A program made the position numbers and the translations under genes. Positions 1-5,614 of a stretch of 23,543 nucleotides of DNA are shown here, one piece after another. This stretch comes from a virus, in IMG/VR virus record IMGVR_UViG_3300046311_000087, positions 1-23,543 of that record. One strand, given 5' to 3'. Below the pieces are notes generated by a model. The model was not told where the DNA came from and did no database searches. It worked only from the letters and a program-made list of their open reading frames with translations. Each line of letters starts with the position of its first letter. The stretch's first letter is position 1.

Positions 1-2
1 CT

Positions 3-251
3 CGTACACCAGGTGGTGGAGATAACTATGATGAAACCATCAAACGTGAGAGAGACCTTAAGGCAAAAGGAATGATGAAAAAAGGTGGAGCAGTTAAGAA
101 AGCTGAGAAAGGTACAAAGTTTGGTATGCTATCGGTTAAGGCTAAAGTAGATAATAATCCTGGCATTACAGCTGCTGATCGTATTGCTGGTGCTAAAGGA
201 TTAGCTAAGAAAGGTGCATCTATGAAGAAATGTAAATATGGCTGCAAATAA
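3..251 (+). CDS. Lys/Gly/Ala-rich small protein, C-terminal part (5' cut by window edge)
   Basis: An open frame enters from the left edge and stops at 249-251; 82 codons are visible. The protein is very basic and low in complexity, with GMMKKGGAVKK near the middle, AGAKGLAKKGASMKK near the end and a cysteine-bearing tail KCKYGCK. An internal Met pair at positions 72-77 could be the real start, but the frame is open upstream and its composition continues (KRERDLKAKG), so I treat it as partial. It is followed, with a 14-base overlap, by another Lys-rich small gene on the same strand. Both lie at the end of a rightward block that faces the replication genes. Lys/Gly-rich short proteins of this kind are common near the virion genes of Bacteroidota phages as I recall; a minor virion or DNA-binding role is inference. 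No known domain recognised. Confidence 0.6.
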   Translation, partial: RTPGGGDNYDETIKRERDLKAKGMMKKGGAVKKAEKGTKFGMLSVKAKVDNNPGITAADRIAGAKGLAKKGASMKKCKYGCK

Positions 252-408
252 AAAGAAAAAGCCTGTGCTAAAAATGCACAAGCCTGCAAAAGCTCCTAAG
301 GTTGCTGCTCCTAAACCATTGGATGGTAACTATATGAGAGAAAGTGATACTCCTAGTAGACGTAAGAGTCCTATGCTTCCTATGAAGCAGAAGCGACTAT
401 CTAAATAG
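238..408 (+). CDS. small basic Lys/Pro-rich protein, 56 aa
   Basis: The frame runs from ATG at 238 to TAG at 406-408 and encodes 56 residues. The N-terminal half is almost all Lys, Ala and Pro (MAANKKKKPV, then KPAKAPKVAAPKP). The C-terminal half carries RRKSPMLPMKQKR. There is no membrane segment and no Cys. The start lies inside the last codons of the upstream gene (14-base overlap), the same overlap length as at two minus-strand gene pairs in this window, which supports translational coupling. It is the last gene before a hairpin terminator at 444-470. It could be a minor structural or nucleic-acid-binding protein by charge alone; I do not recognise a family. Confidence 0.62.
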   Translation: MAANKKKKPVLKMHKPAKAPKVAAPKPLDGNYMRESDTPSRRKSPMLPMKQKRLSK

Positions 409-443
409 TTTTGTTCATTTCATAATTGTGATTCACACCAAGT

Positions 444-470
444 AAAAAGGAGACCATTGGCCTCCTTTTT
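444..470. terminator. bidirectional terminator between convergent gene blocks
   Basis: The arms AAAAAGGA (444-451) and TCCTTTTT (463-470) form a perfect 8-bp stem, extended by G-C, one mismatch and two C-G pairs around a 3-base ATT loop. The A-run on one side and T-run on the other give a U-tract on both strands. It sits between the rightward gene ending at 408 and the leftward gene ending at 476, so it can stop transcription from both sides. Confidence 0.8.
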
Positions 471-475
471 CTTTG

Positions 476-1165
476 TCATCTATGCCATGCATATGGTTTG
501 GGTATTTGATCGTAATAGGGTTTGTCAAAATGAGGAACTAGTTCTATGACTCCTTCTTCAGAATGTAACACTGCATCTGTACGTTCTAACACTTCTTTGC
601 TTGGAAGTATACCCATACCAGATATGTGTAGAGTATTCATACCCCATCGATATATCATTGTAGGTTCTGAGAACATATGAATATTTGCATTATGTCCAAA
701 TGTTATATCAGCATCCTCATCACCACTCTTATCAGGCCAGGTGATCCTGTCTAGATAAGCTTTAATGTAGCAATTTCCATTATTGATATTGTCTTCTTTC
801 TTTTCATATTTATTATTAACAAAGAAGTAATGGTGATTACTTCTGTATATCTCATGTCCAGGGTTATTTACAATTGCATTAGTTAGTAAGGTTAACCCTC
901 GCTCAGCAATTAAATCATCATCGTCTAATCTGTATACATAATCGTACTTACATTGTTTGTAGCCCCACTCTAGCTTAGCTGCTATAGATGGAAATCTTTC
1001 CTCACAGTTAATGATCTTCACTCTAGGATGATCGTATGTGTATTTCACTTTAGGACTATCATTTATTACCACCATCTCAAAGTCTTCACTTTGTCGTAGA
1101 AATGATTCAATAGCCTCTTCTAAAAAGTGATGGCGTTGATAAGTTATTGTTAATACAGATATCAT
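476..1165 (-). CDS. family 2 glycosyltransferase (GT-A fold)
   Basis: The 229-residue protein starts MISVLTITYQR, the usual first beta strand of GT2 enzymes, followed by VVINDS near residue 32 and an acidic run DDDD at residues 81-84 (YRLDDDDL), the DXD-type metal and nucleotide-sugar site. These enzymes move a sugar from a nucleotide donor to an acceptor. There is no transmembrane segment, so it should be cytosolic. Its ATG overlaps the stop of the upstream glycosyltransferase gene by 4 bases (ATGA), so the two are probably translated together and may act in sequence. It is the last gene of a nine-gene unit beginning with recA. The acceptor is unknown: host surface glycan, virion protein and modified DNA base are all possible. 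Family is clear, substrate is not. Confidence 0.87.
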   Translation of the reverse strand: MISVLTITYQRHHFLEEAIESFLRQSEDFEMVVINDSPKVKYTYDHPRVKIINCEERFPSIAAKLEWGYKQCKYDYVYRLDDDDLIAERGLTLLTNAIVNNPGHEIYRSNHHYFFVNNKYEKKEDNINNGNCYIKAYLDRITWPDKSGDEDADITFGHNANIHMFSEPTMIYRWGMNTLHISGMGILPSKEVLERTDAVLHSEEGVIELVPHFDKPYYDQIPKPYAWHR

Positions 1166-2136
1166 TTGTTGATTTGTTTTTTAATTTCATCATATATCCA
1201 TGTGGATACGTTGTACTTTTGAGTTTCATCTAGTTCATCTAGTAACCAGTCTTCTTTCATATCTTTAGAATGAAGCCACATATGTGATAGATAAGCGTAC
1301 TTATTATAAACTTCTTTATAGAAAGACATTGCTGTTTCTCTGTCACATTTATAAAATCCCCAATCGTAATCGTCTACATTAGGAAGTGTTTTCCACATAT
1401 CACACATTTCACCACCATACGCACATCTATCCCAAGGAGAAGATGCTGAAATAAAGTCTTCATACAAATACAATAGTGTAAGACCAAGTGTATAGTCTAC
1501 ATTGATTTGTGTTTGCTTACATGTTTCTAGTGTAAGAGATTGCCAAGATACTCCATCTCCAATATATAACTCTTTATCAGCTTCTATTATCTTTGGGTTT
1601 GATAGTAGTGTATGAATAAACTTACTCCTTGGTTCAAAGTTTAACCAACAATCATTTCGAGGGAATATAGAAATATGATCATATCCTGCTATATCTCTAA
1701 AGTCTCCTGGTAAACAATCTTCTGGAGTGAGGTTATTATAATGACACGTATGCGGATCATATGATCTACATATAATGTTCTTACTAATTTCAGGTATAGG
1801 TTTTATAGCAAGATCATCAGTATCTATATAGCTACCACCAAACTTGTATAATAATATCAATCTAATTAGATCAGAACGTTCCCTAGGATGTGCATTGACG
1901 TAATGTTTTTCTAAATGTTCTTTAGGAACAGGAAGACCTTCAAACAAAGAAAGATCCCAAGTACGAACTAATATTCTATACTTGGGATCAAAGTCTTCTT
2001 TCTTTAAGCTATTTGATACAATAATTATTTCATGATTGGGATTGAATACTCTTGTTGAGTATACACAATCGTTTAATATCTTTCTACGAGAATCGCAAAT
2101 ATTACCATCCCAATAGAAAAATATTATATTTACCAT
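1162..2136 (-). CDS. GT32-like glycosyltransferase with DXD motif
   Basis: In this 324-residue protein the stretch from residue 86 to 108 holds the hallmark of the DXD sugar-binding family (Gly_transf_sug, GT32-like): RSDLIRLILLYKFGG then YIDTD with DTD at 105-107. The N-terminus (IIFFYWDGN) fits the nucleotide-binding Rossmann-like start. The remaining 200 residues are rich in Trp, Tyr and Asp, as in capsule-type sugar transferases. No membrane helix is evident. It overlaps the GroES-like gene upstream by 7 bases and the GT2 gene downstream by 4. A pair of different GT-A enzymes at the end of one transcript suggests a short two-step glycosylation, but the acceptor cannot be read from sequence. 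Confidence 0.82.
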   Translation of the reverse strand: MVNIIFFYWDGNICDSRRKILNDCVYSTRVFNPNHEIIIVSNSLKKEDFDPKYRILVRTWDLSLFEGLPVPKEHLEKHYVNAHPRERSDLIRLILLYKFGGSYIDTDDLAIKPIPEISKNIICRSYDPHTCHYNNLTPEDCLPGDFRDIAGYDHISIFPRNDCWLNFEPRSKFIHTLLSNPKIIEADKELYIGDGVSWQSLTLETCKQTQINVDYTLGLTLLYLYEDFISASSPWDRCAYGGEMCDMWKTLPNVDDYDWGFYKCDRETAMSFYKEVYNKYAYLSHMWLHSKDMKEDWLLDELDETQKYNVSTWIYDEIKKQINK

Positions 2137-2417
2137 ACAAGAATAACATCAAACGGTGATACTAATAACTTATTCTCCCCATTGATAGGAATCACTGGTG
2201 CTTTACCTAAAGATGCTGGATCTACCAAGATCTCATCTCCTGCCTTGATGTCTGTAACTAGATCACCTACAGAGTATACAGTGAGCTTGTTAAGCTTCTG
2301 CATCATCTCTTTCTCAAGAGCTTCTTTTGTGTTCTCATCCACAATAAGTTTACCTTCGTCTTTCTTAGGAAGGTCTAGCAATAATCTATTGCCGCGTAGT
2401 AATTTGAAGTCTGCCAT
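2130..2417 (-). CDS. GroES/Cpn10-like co-chaperonin
   Basis: The 95-residue length matches the usual 90-100 of GroES. The N-terminus LLRGNRLLLDLP matches the first strand of the Cpn10 barrel. The middle has a region of charged residues where the mobile loop would lie. The C-terminal half follows the Cpn10 pattern: VGDLV, then IKAGDEILVDP, then a final strand LLVSPFDVILVW. Phage co-chaperonins such as T4 gp31 partner with host GroEL to fold capsid protein, so a similar role is likely if the call is right. The match is by pattern, not by strong identity, and the mobile loop is not obvious. It starts one base into the stop of the 92-aa gene upstream (TAATG). Confidence 0.65.
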   Translation of the reverse strand: MADFKLLRGNRLLLDLPKKDEGKLIVDENTKEALEKEMMQKLNKLTVYSVGDLVTDIKAGDEILVDPASLGKAPVIPINGENKLLVSPFDVILVW

Positions 2418-2695
2418 TATGCTATCTCAGTTAAGTTTTTAAATCTTACCATGTCTTCACCTGTTAAGTGAATCTCTGACTGATATACATCACGCTTACG
2501 TGTTACGCCAATCATCTTGTTAGTCTTAACATTGATGTTAGGTGTTTCAATAACACGCTCATGGATGTCATCTAATAATACTAAGAGATCATCAGCATCC
2601 ATCTGTACTGTACGAATCACTTTATTGATGTTGAAAGAATCTATAAAGTGACTACCGTTCTCCTCTTTACGAGAGTAAAAAAATTGATTTGTCAT
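2417..2695 (-). CDS. uncharacterised protein, 92 aa
   Basis: No family recognised. The 92-residue product is soluble and mildly acidic, with an aromatic N-terminus (TNQFFYSRKEE), an Asp-rich helix-like centre (DADDLLVLLDDIHERV) and a charged second half. There is no Cys, signal peptide or membrane segment. It has a 4-base overlap with the NinG-like nuclease gene upstream and a 1-base overlap with the GroES-like gene downstream. The tight packing on both sides is the main evidence that it is real. Confidence 0.72.
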   Translation of the reverse strand: MTNQFFYSRKEENGSHFIDSFNINKVIRTVQMDADDLLVLLDDIHERVIETPNINVKTNKMIGVTRKRDVYQSEIHLTGEDMVRFKNLTEIA

Positions 2696-3102
2696 TGGTT
2701 TATTTTATTTAAAAGTTCAATACGTCTTCTATTAACTTCTTCAAATCTGTACATATCGTTCTCTACAGACTCGTGTTCTAACAAAGATAATAGAATAATA
2801 TTAGATTTATCATACTCTAGCTCAGGATATTTACTCTTAGGGAGGATATGATGAAAGAATGTTGATAATGGTTCACTTCCCAGATAGTCACCGCTCACCT
2901 CAGAGTAGTGTTTACGCTCTTTCCAGATCTCTAAGAACAGGTTTCTCATGGTTTCTATCTTAGTCTTCTTGACGAACATATCACGCTTAGCTACTAAGAG
3001 TCCTCCACGCTTTGGTGTGATGGGCTTACGCTTGATGTGATTCAAGCATAAACCCTTTCCCCACACCCGATTCTCACAACCCTCTACACTACAGCTCTTC
3101 AT
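2692..3102 (-). CDS. NinG/HNH-like nuclease with N-terminal zinc finger
   Basis: The 136-residue protein has two parts. Residues 4-22 form a C-x4-C-x9-C-x2-H zinc-binding knot (C4, C9, C19, H22). Residues 82-110 read FFHHILPKSKYPEL, then an N at 101 and H at 110, which is the HNH-like core of phage NinG/Rap-type recombination nucleases (His pair, Asn, distal His). Such enzymes cut branched or nicked DNA during recombination. Placement between dUTPase/RecA and the rest of the unit fits a repair role. The gene overlaps its upstream neighbour (DUF3310) by 14 bases. Exact substrate is inferred from the family only. Confidence 0.78.
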   Translation of the reverse strand: MKSCSVEGCENRVWGKGLCLNHIKRKPITPKRGGLLVAKRDMFVKKTKIETMRNLFLEIWKERKHYSEVSGDYLGSEPLSTFFHHILPKSKYPELEYDKSNIILLSLLEHESVENDMYRFEEVNRRRIELLNKINQ

Positions 3103-3439
3103 CCTTTGAATAAGTTATCTCTCGTTGAATATACCAGAGAGCTTTCTGAAGGTCTTGATTTTTGTTATCCTTCTTATCTGATCTAAGAATATACTTAATA
3201 GCATTTCCTAAATTAAATCCTAGCTCATAGTCTTCAATGATATCAATAACTTCAAACCTATTACCCTGGTAATGATCAGGATGATTAACCATCTCTCTTT
3301 CTAGTATCTCTTTCATAACTTTACGTGCTCCGTATGGATCATCTCCTAATGCTTTTATTTCTTCTTGTAACACTTGTTTTCTTCGAGCAATCTCTGCTTG
3401 ATTTGCTTGATACATTTCTTCTTCTAATTGATCAATCAT
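3089..3439 (-). CDS. DUF3310 family protein
   Basis: The C-terminal 65 residues hold the DUF3310 signature: VNHPDHYQGN (51-60), FEVIDIIEDYELGFNLGNAIKYILR (62-86) and a conserved DLQKALWYIQRE. The first 50 residues are a Gln/Glu/Lys-rich helical extension, probably coiled coil. The family is widespread in phages and is sometimes annotated nucleotide-kinase-like, but its reaction is not established to my knowledge. Its neighbours dUTPase, HAD phosphatase and RecA make a nucleotide-related role plausible. The start overlaps the HAD gene stop by 8 bases (ATGATTGA). Confidence 0.85.
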   Translation of the reverse strand: MIDQLEEEMYQANQAEIARRKQVLQEEIKALGDDPYGARKVMKEILEREMVNHPDHYQGNRFEVIDIIEDYELGFNLGNAIKYILRSDKKDNKNQDLQKALWYIQREITYSKDEEL

Positions 3440-3899
3440 GTTCTGCTGTGTTTTCTGTTTTTGATAAAATATTACGTTCTTCTAACATTTCTTCAACCTT
3501 AACCCAATCTACAAAAGGTTTTGATGATAAATTAAGATCAATTTTTAATGGGCATCCTATGGCACTGTCATCTATCATTAAAGGAGCATAACTTTTAGGG
3601 GATTCTGTCCATGTAGATTGTGTAGGATTTGTTTGTACTCCATATAAAGGAATATCATTATCCATAAACCATTTTATAGCATCATTTAAGAAATGACCAT
3701 TGGTATCAGGCGTAAGATCTCCTTCAATTTCTTTAAAGGTGATCATGTTGCTTCTCATAGTAAAGAGGATCAATTGATGACCCTCTTCTACTAATCTCTT
3801 TAATACAGGAATTGCTCCTATATCTTTACCTATTTCTGGAAAACTGTGTGTTACACATGTTCCATCAAAGTCTATGTTGATTGCTATAGGTTTTATCAT
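3432..3899 (-). CDS. HAD-superfamily phosphatase-like protein
   Basis: This 155-residue protein has the HAD motifs in order: motif I DFDGTC with the two catalytic Asp at residues 10 and 12, motif II FTMRS near 46-50, a motif III Lys in SPKSYAP and motif IV LMIDDSAIG with the acidic pair. It resembles the small stand-alone HAD proteins of Bacteroidota annotated as BT0820-like hydrolases. The expected reaction is hydrolysis of a phosphate ester; the substrate is unknown, though its position next to dut suggests a nucleotide. ATGA overlap with dut upstream, 8-base overlap with DUF3310 downstream. Confidence 0.85.
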   Translation of the reverse strand: MIKPIAINIDFDGTCVTHSFPEIGKDIGAIPVLKRLVEEGHQLILFTMRSNMITFKEIEGDLTPDTNGHFLNDAIKWFMDNDIPLYGVQTNPTQSTWTESPKSYAPLMIDDSAIGCPLKIDLNLSSKPFVDWVKVEEMLEERNILSKTENTAEHD

Positions 3900-4336
3900 A
3901 ATCCTGTAGATCCGTGACCTCCTTCACCACGTTCTGTTTCTGATAATTCATCTACTTCTACATACTGTGCCAATGGTACAGGCATGATGATTAACTGAGC
4001 AATACGATCACCTACATTATAGATTTTATACGGTTCTTTATAAGCCGCTTGATCTCTGTTAATCATATTAAATGTAACCATAATCTCACCTCTGTATCCT
4101 GAATCAATAACACCAACACAGTTAGCCATTGATAAATCATAGTTACGTACAGAGGAACGTGGGAACACGAGTCCTACCATTCCTTCTGGTATTTCTACAG
4201 CTAATCCTGTACCATAAAATGCCTGATGTCCAGACATATCAACTGATGTAGCTACAAGATCTGCACCTGCATCTCCTGGCTTACCAAACTTAGGCTTCTG
4301 TGCCTCTTGTACTAACTTCTTAAATTGAATCTTCAT
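3896..4336 (-). CDS. dut: dUTP diphosphatase (dUTPase)
   Basis: dUTPase splits dUTP into dUMP and pyrophosphate, keeping uracil out of DNA and feeding dTMP synthesis. All five trimeric dUTPase motifs are present in 146 residues: DAGADL (22-27), PRSSV (59-63), VGVIDSGYRGE (74-84, catalytic Asp 78 and uracil-stacking Tyr 81), VGDRIAQL (108-115) and a C-terminal P-loop-like arm RGEGGHGSTG (136-145). The arm usually reads GGFGSTG; here His replaces the Phe that normally stacks on the uracil ring. Length is normal for the family. The gene overlaps the end of recA by 17 bases. Confidence 0.95.
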   Translation of the reverse strand: MKIQFKKLVQEAQKPKFGKPGDAGADLVATSVDMSGHQAFYGTGLAVEIPEGMVGLVFPRSSVRNYDLSMANCVGVIDSGYRGEIMVTFNMINRDQAAYKEPYKIYNVGDRIAQLIIMPVPLAQYVEVDELSETERGEGGHGSTGL

Positions 4337-5363
4337 TTTCTGTTTCGATTGTTTCGTTTACAACTTCTGTATTATTGATAGCATCAATGATGTCTTGACG
4401 TAATTTATCAGAGAACTCATCATTGTCTTCTAGTAATGTTCTGAATTCATCTGCTGAATATTTAACATCTGCATAAGTGATAGTCTTACCGTATTTACGT
4501 AAGATGTCATGATCACCACCTAAGCTCATTATCTCATTGAACTTATCGATACCTGTACCGAATACGATCTCAAAATCTATTGCTTTGAATGGAGGAGCCA
4601 TCTTGTTCTTGATAGTCTTAATCTTAGTGATATTACCATAAGCTTCTGTACCTTCCTTAGCAAGAGTCTTGCTTACCTCGATACGTACATCAGCATAGAA
4701 TTTCAATGCGTGACCGCCCTGAGTTGTTCTAGGATCACCAAACATCATACCAATCTTCTCACGATACTGACTTACAACAATAACACATGTATTGTTTCTA
4801 GATAGAGCACCTTTTAACTTAGGATATGAATCACTATTAAGCTTAGCTTTTCTACCAATAGAACTATCACCAATGTCACCATCTAGTACCTTCTTAGGAA
4901 TCAATGAACTATCTGAATCTATGATAACCAGGTCAACTTCTCCAGTCTCGATCATATCAAGAGCAATCTGAAAACCCTCCTCGCCATGTGATGGCTGAGC
5001 AATTAACATATCAGAGATGTTTACGCCTAATGCAGTAAAGTAATTAGGATCAACAGCATGCTCGCCATCTATGTATAACACTTTACCACCTGTCTTCTGA
5101 CAGTTAGCAGCAGCGTGACCACAGATAGTAGATTTACCTGAACCCTCCCAGCCTACAAGTTCGTAAAGTTTCCCTTTAACGAAACCTCCTACGCCTAAAG
5201 CAATGTGATCAAATGCAATAGATCCTGTAGAAATAAGATCATATTCATTGTGATTCTTATCTCCTAATGATAAGATTGTACCCTCACCATATTTTTTATT
5301 GAGAGCATCTAATGCCTCCTGGAATTTGGATTTTCCAGTGTTAACCTCTTGTTTCTTAGCCAT
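4320..5363 (-). CDS. recA: RecA-type recombinase
   Basis: A bacterial-type RecA rather than a T4 UvsX: collinear with E. coli RecA through YIDGEHAVDP, QPSHGEE, VDLVIIDSDSSL (Walker B region), IGMMFGDPRTTQGGHALKFYADVR (loop L2 and Q-region) and KIKTIKNKMAPPF. Walker A is GWEGSGKST, where bacterial RecA usually reads GPESSGKTT. The C-terminus is acidic, as in cellular RecA. I place the start at ATG 5363 (MAKKQEV, 347 aa), preceded by an A-rich leader; a GTG at 5384 would add seven residues. RecA forms filaments on ssDNA and drives strand exchange. First gene of a nine-gene unit running to 476, just after the reductase terminator; a weak promoter-like box lies at 5394. Confidence 0.94.
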   Translation of the reverse strand: MAKKQEVNTGKSKFQEALDALNKKYGEGTILSLGDKNHNEYDLISTGSIAFDHIALGVGGFVKGKLYELVGWEGSGKSTICGHAAANCQKTGGKVLYIDGEHAVDPNYFTALGVNISDMLIAQPSHGEEGFQIALDMIETGEVDLVIIDSDSSLIPKKVLDGDIGDSSIGRKAKLNSDSYPKLKGALSRNNTCVIVVSQYREKIGMMFGDPRTTQGGHALKFYADVRIEVSKTLAKEGTEAYGNITKIKTIKNKMAPPFKAIDFEIVFGTGIDKFNEIMSLGGDHDILRKYGKTITYADVKYSADEFRTLLEDNDEFSDKLRQDIIDAINNTEVVNETIETENEDSI

Positions 5364-5393
5364 TTCATTATGTTTTTTGTTCACTTAAATTTA

Positions 5394-5401
5394 CAAATAT
5401 T
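5394..5401 (-). promoter_or_regulatory. possible -7 box for the recA unit (weak)
   Basis: On the minus strand this reads AATATTTG, one mismatch from the Bacteroidota -7 consensus TAnnTTTG. It lies between the terminator (5407-5444) and the recA start, where a promoter is expected. No TTG element occurs at the usual 17-23 base distance, so the call is weak. Confidence 0.25.
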
Positions 5402-5406
5402 TCATC

Positions 5407-5444
5407 AAAAAAGAAATAGCCTAGACGCAAAACATCTAGGCTAT
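5407..5444 (-). terminator. intrinsic terminator after the ribonucleotide reductase unit
   Basis: A perfect 10-bp stem, ATAGCCTAGA (5416-5425) with TCTAGGCTAT (5435-5444), closes a 9-base loop. On the minus strand it is followed by a T-rich run (5407-5415). It lies just after the 48-aa gene that follows nrdJ and before recA, separating the two units. Confidence 0.85.
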
Positions 5445-5467
5445 CTGAAACCAAACACAATTTAAAT

Positions 5468-5614
5468 TTAACACAACGTTAAATCTTTAGTCTCTTTAAT
5501 CCACTTGGGATTATAAGGACAATTTTTACATTTGTTACCGCAGCATTTGCCTCGACTTGCTAAGAATTCTTTAGACAAGCTCGCAGGCACCTCCTCCGCA
5601 GGCAACTGATTCAT
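5468..5614 (-). CDS. 48-aa Cys-rich protein overlapping the nrdJ tail (DUF5522-like)
   Basis: A short frame in another phase from nrdJ runs from ATG 5614 to TAA 5468-5470. Residues 15-36 read KEFLASRGKCCGNKCKNCPY, with Cys 24, 25, 29 and 32. This CCGNxCxxCPY pattern matches, as I recall it, a family of very short Bacteroidota proteins annotated DUF5522, function unknown; the cysteines look able to bind a metal. The gene shares 44 bases with the end of nrdJ, so the first 15 residues are coded by the same DNA as the reductase's C-terminal redox tail. A TTG at 5578 would give a 36-aa form starting just before KEFLASRG, with an 8-base overlap like several other pairs here; which start is used is uncertain. 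It is the last gene before the terminator at 5407-5444. Confidence 0.7.
   Translation of the reverse strand: MNQLPAEEVPASLSKEFLASRGKCCGNKCKNCPYNPKWIKETKDLTLC

Noticed and set aside
26-289. Long open frames on the strand opposite the Lys-rich genes, and many 60-110 codon plus-strand frames across 2000-23160
   Set aside because: They lie fully opposite well-supported genes, show no domain, have low-complexity or hydrophobic composition typical of antisense frames, and lack consistent start leaders.
5590-5597. GGAGGAGG on the minus strand upstream of the TTG at 5578, looking like a strong Shine-Dalgarno site
   Set aside because: It codes the conserved GGG of the reductase tail CGGGAC, and other starts in the window do not use Shine-Dalgarno sites.
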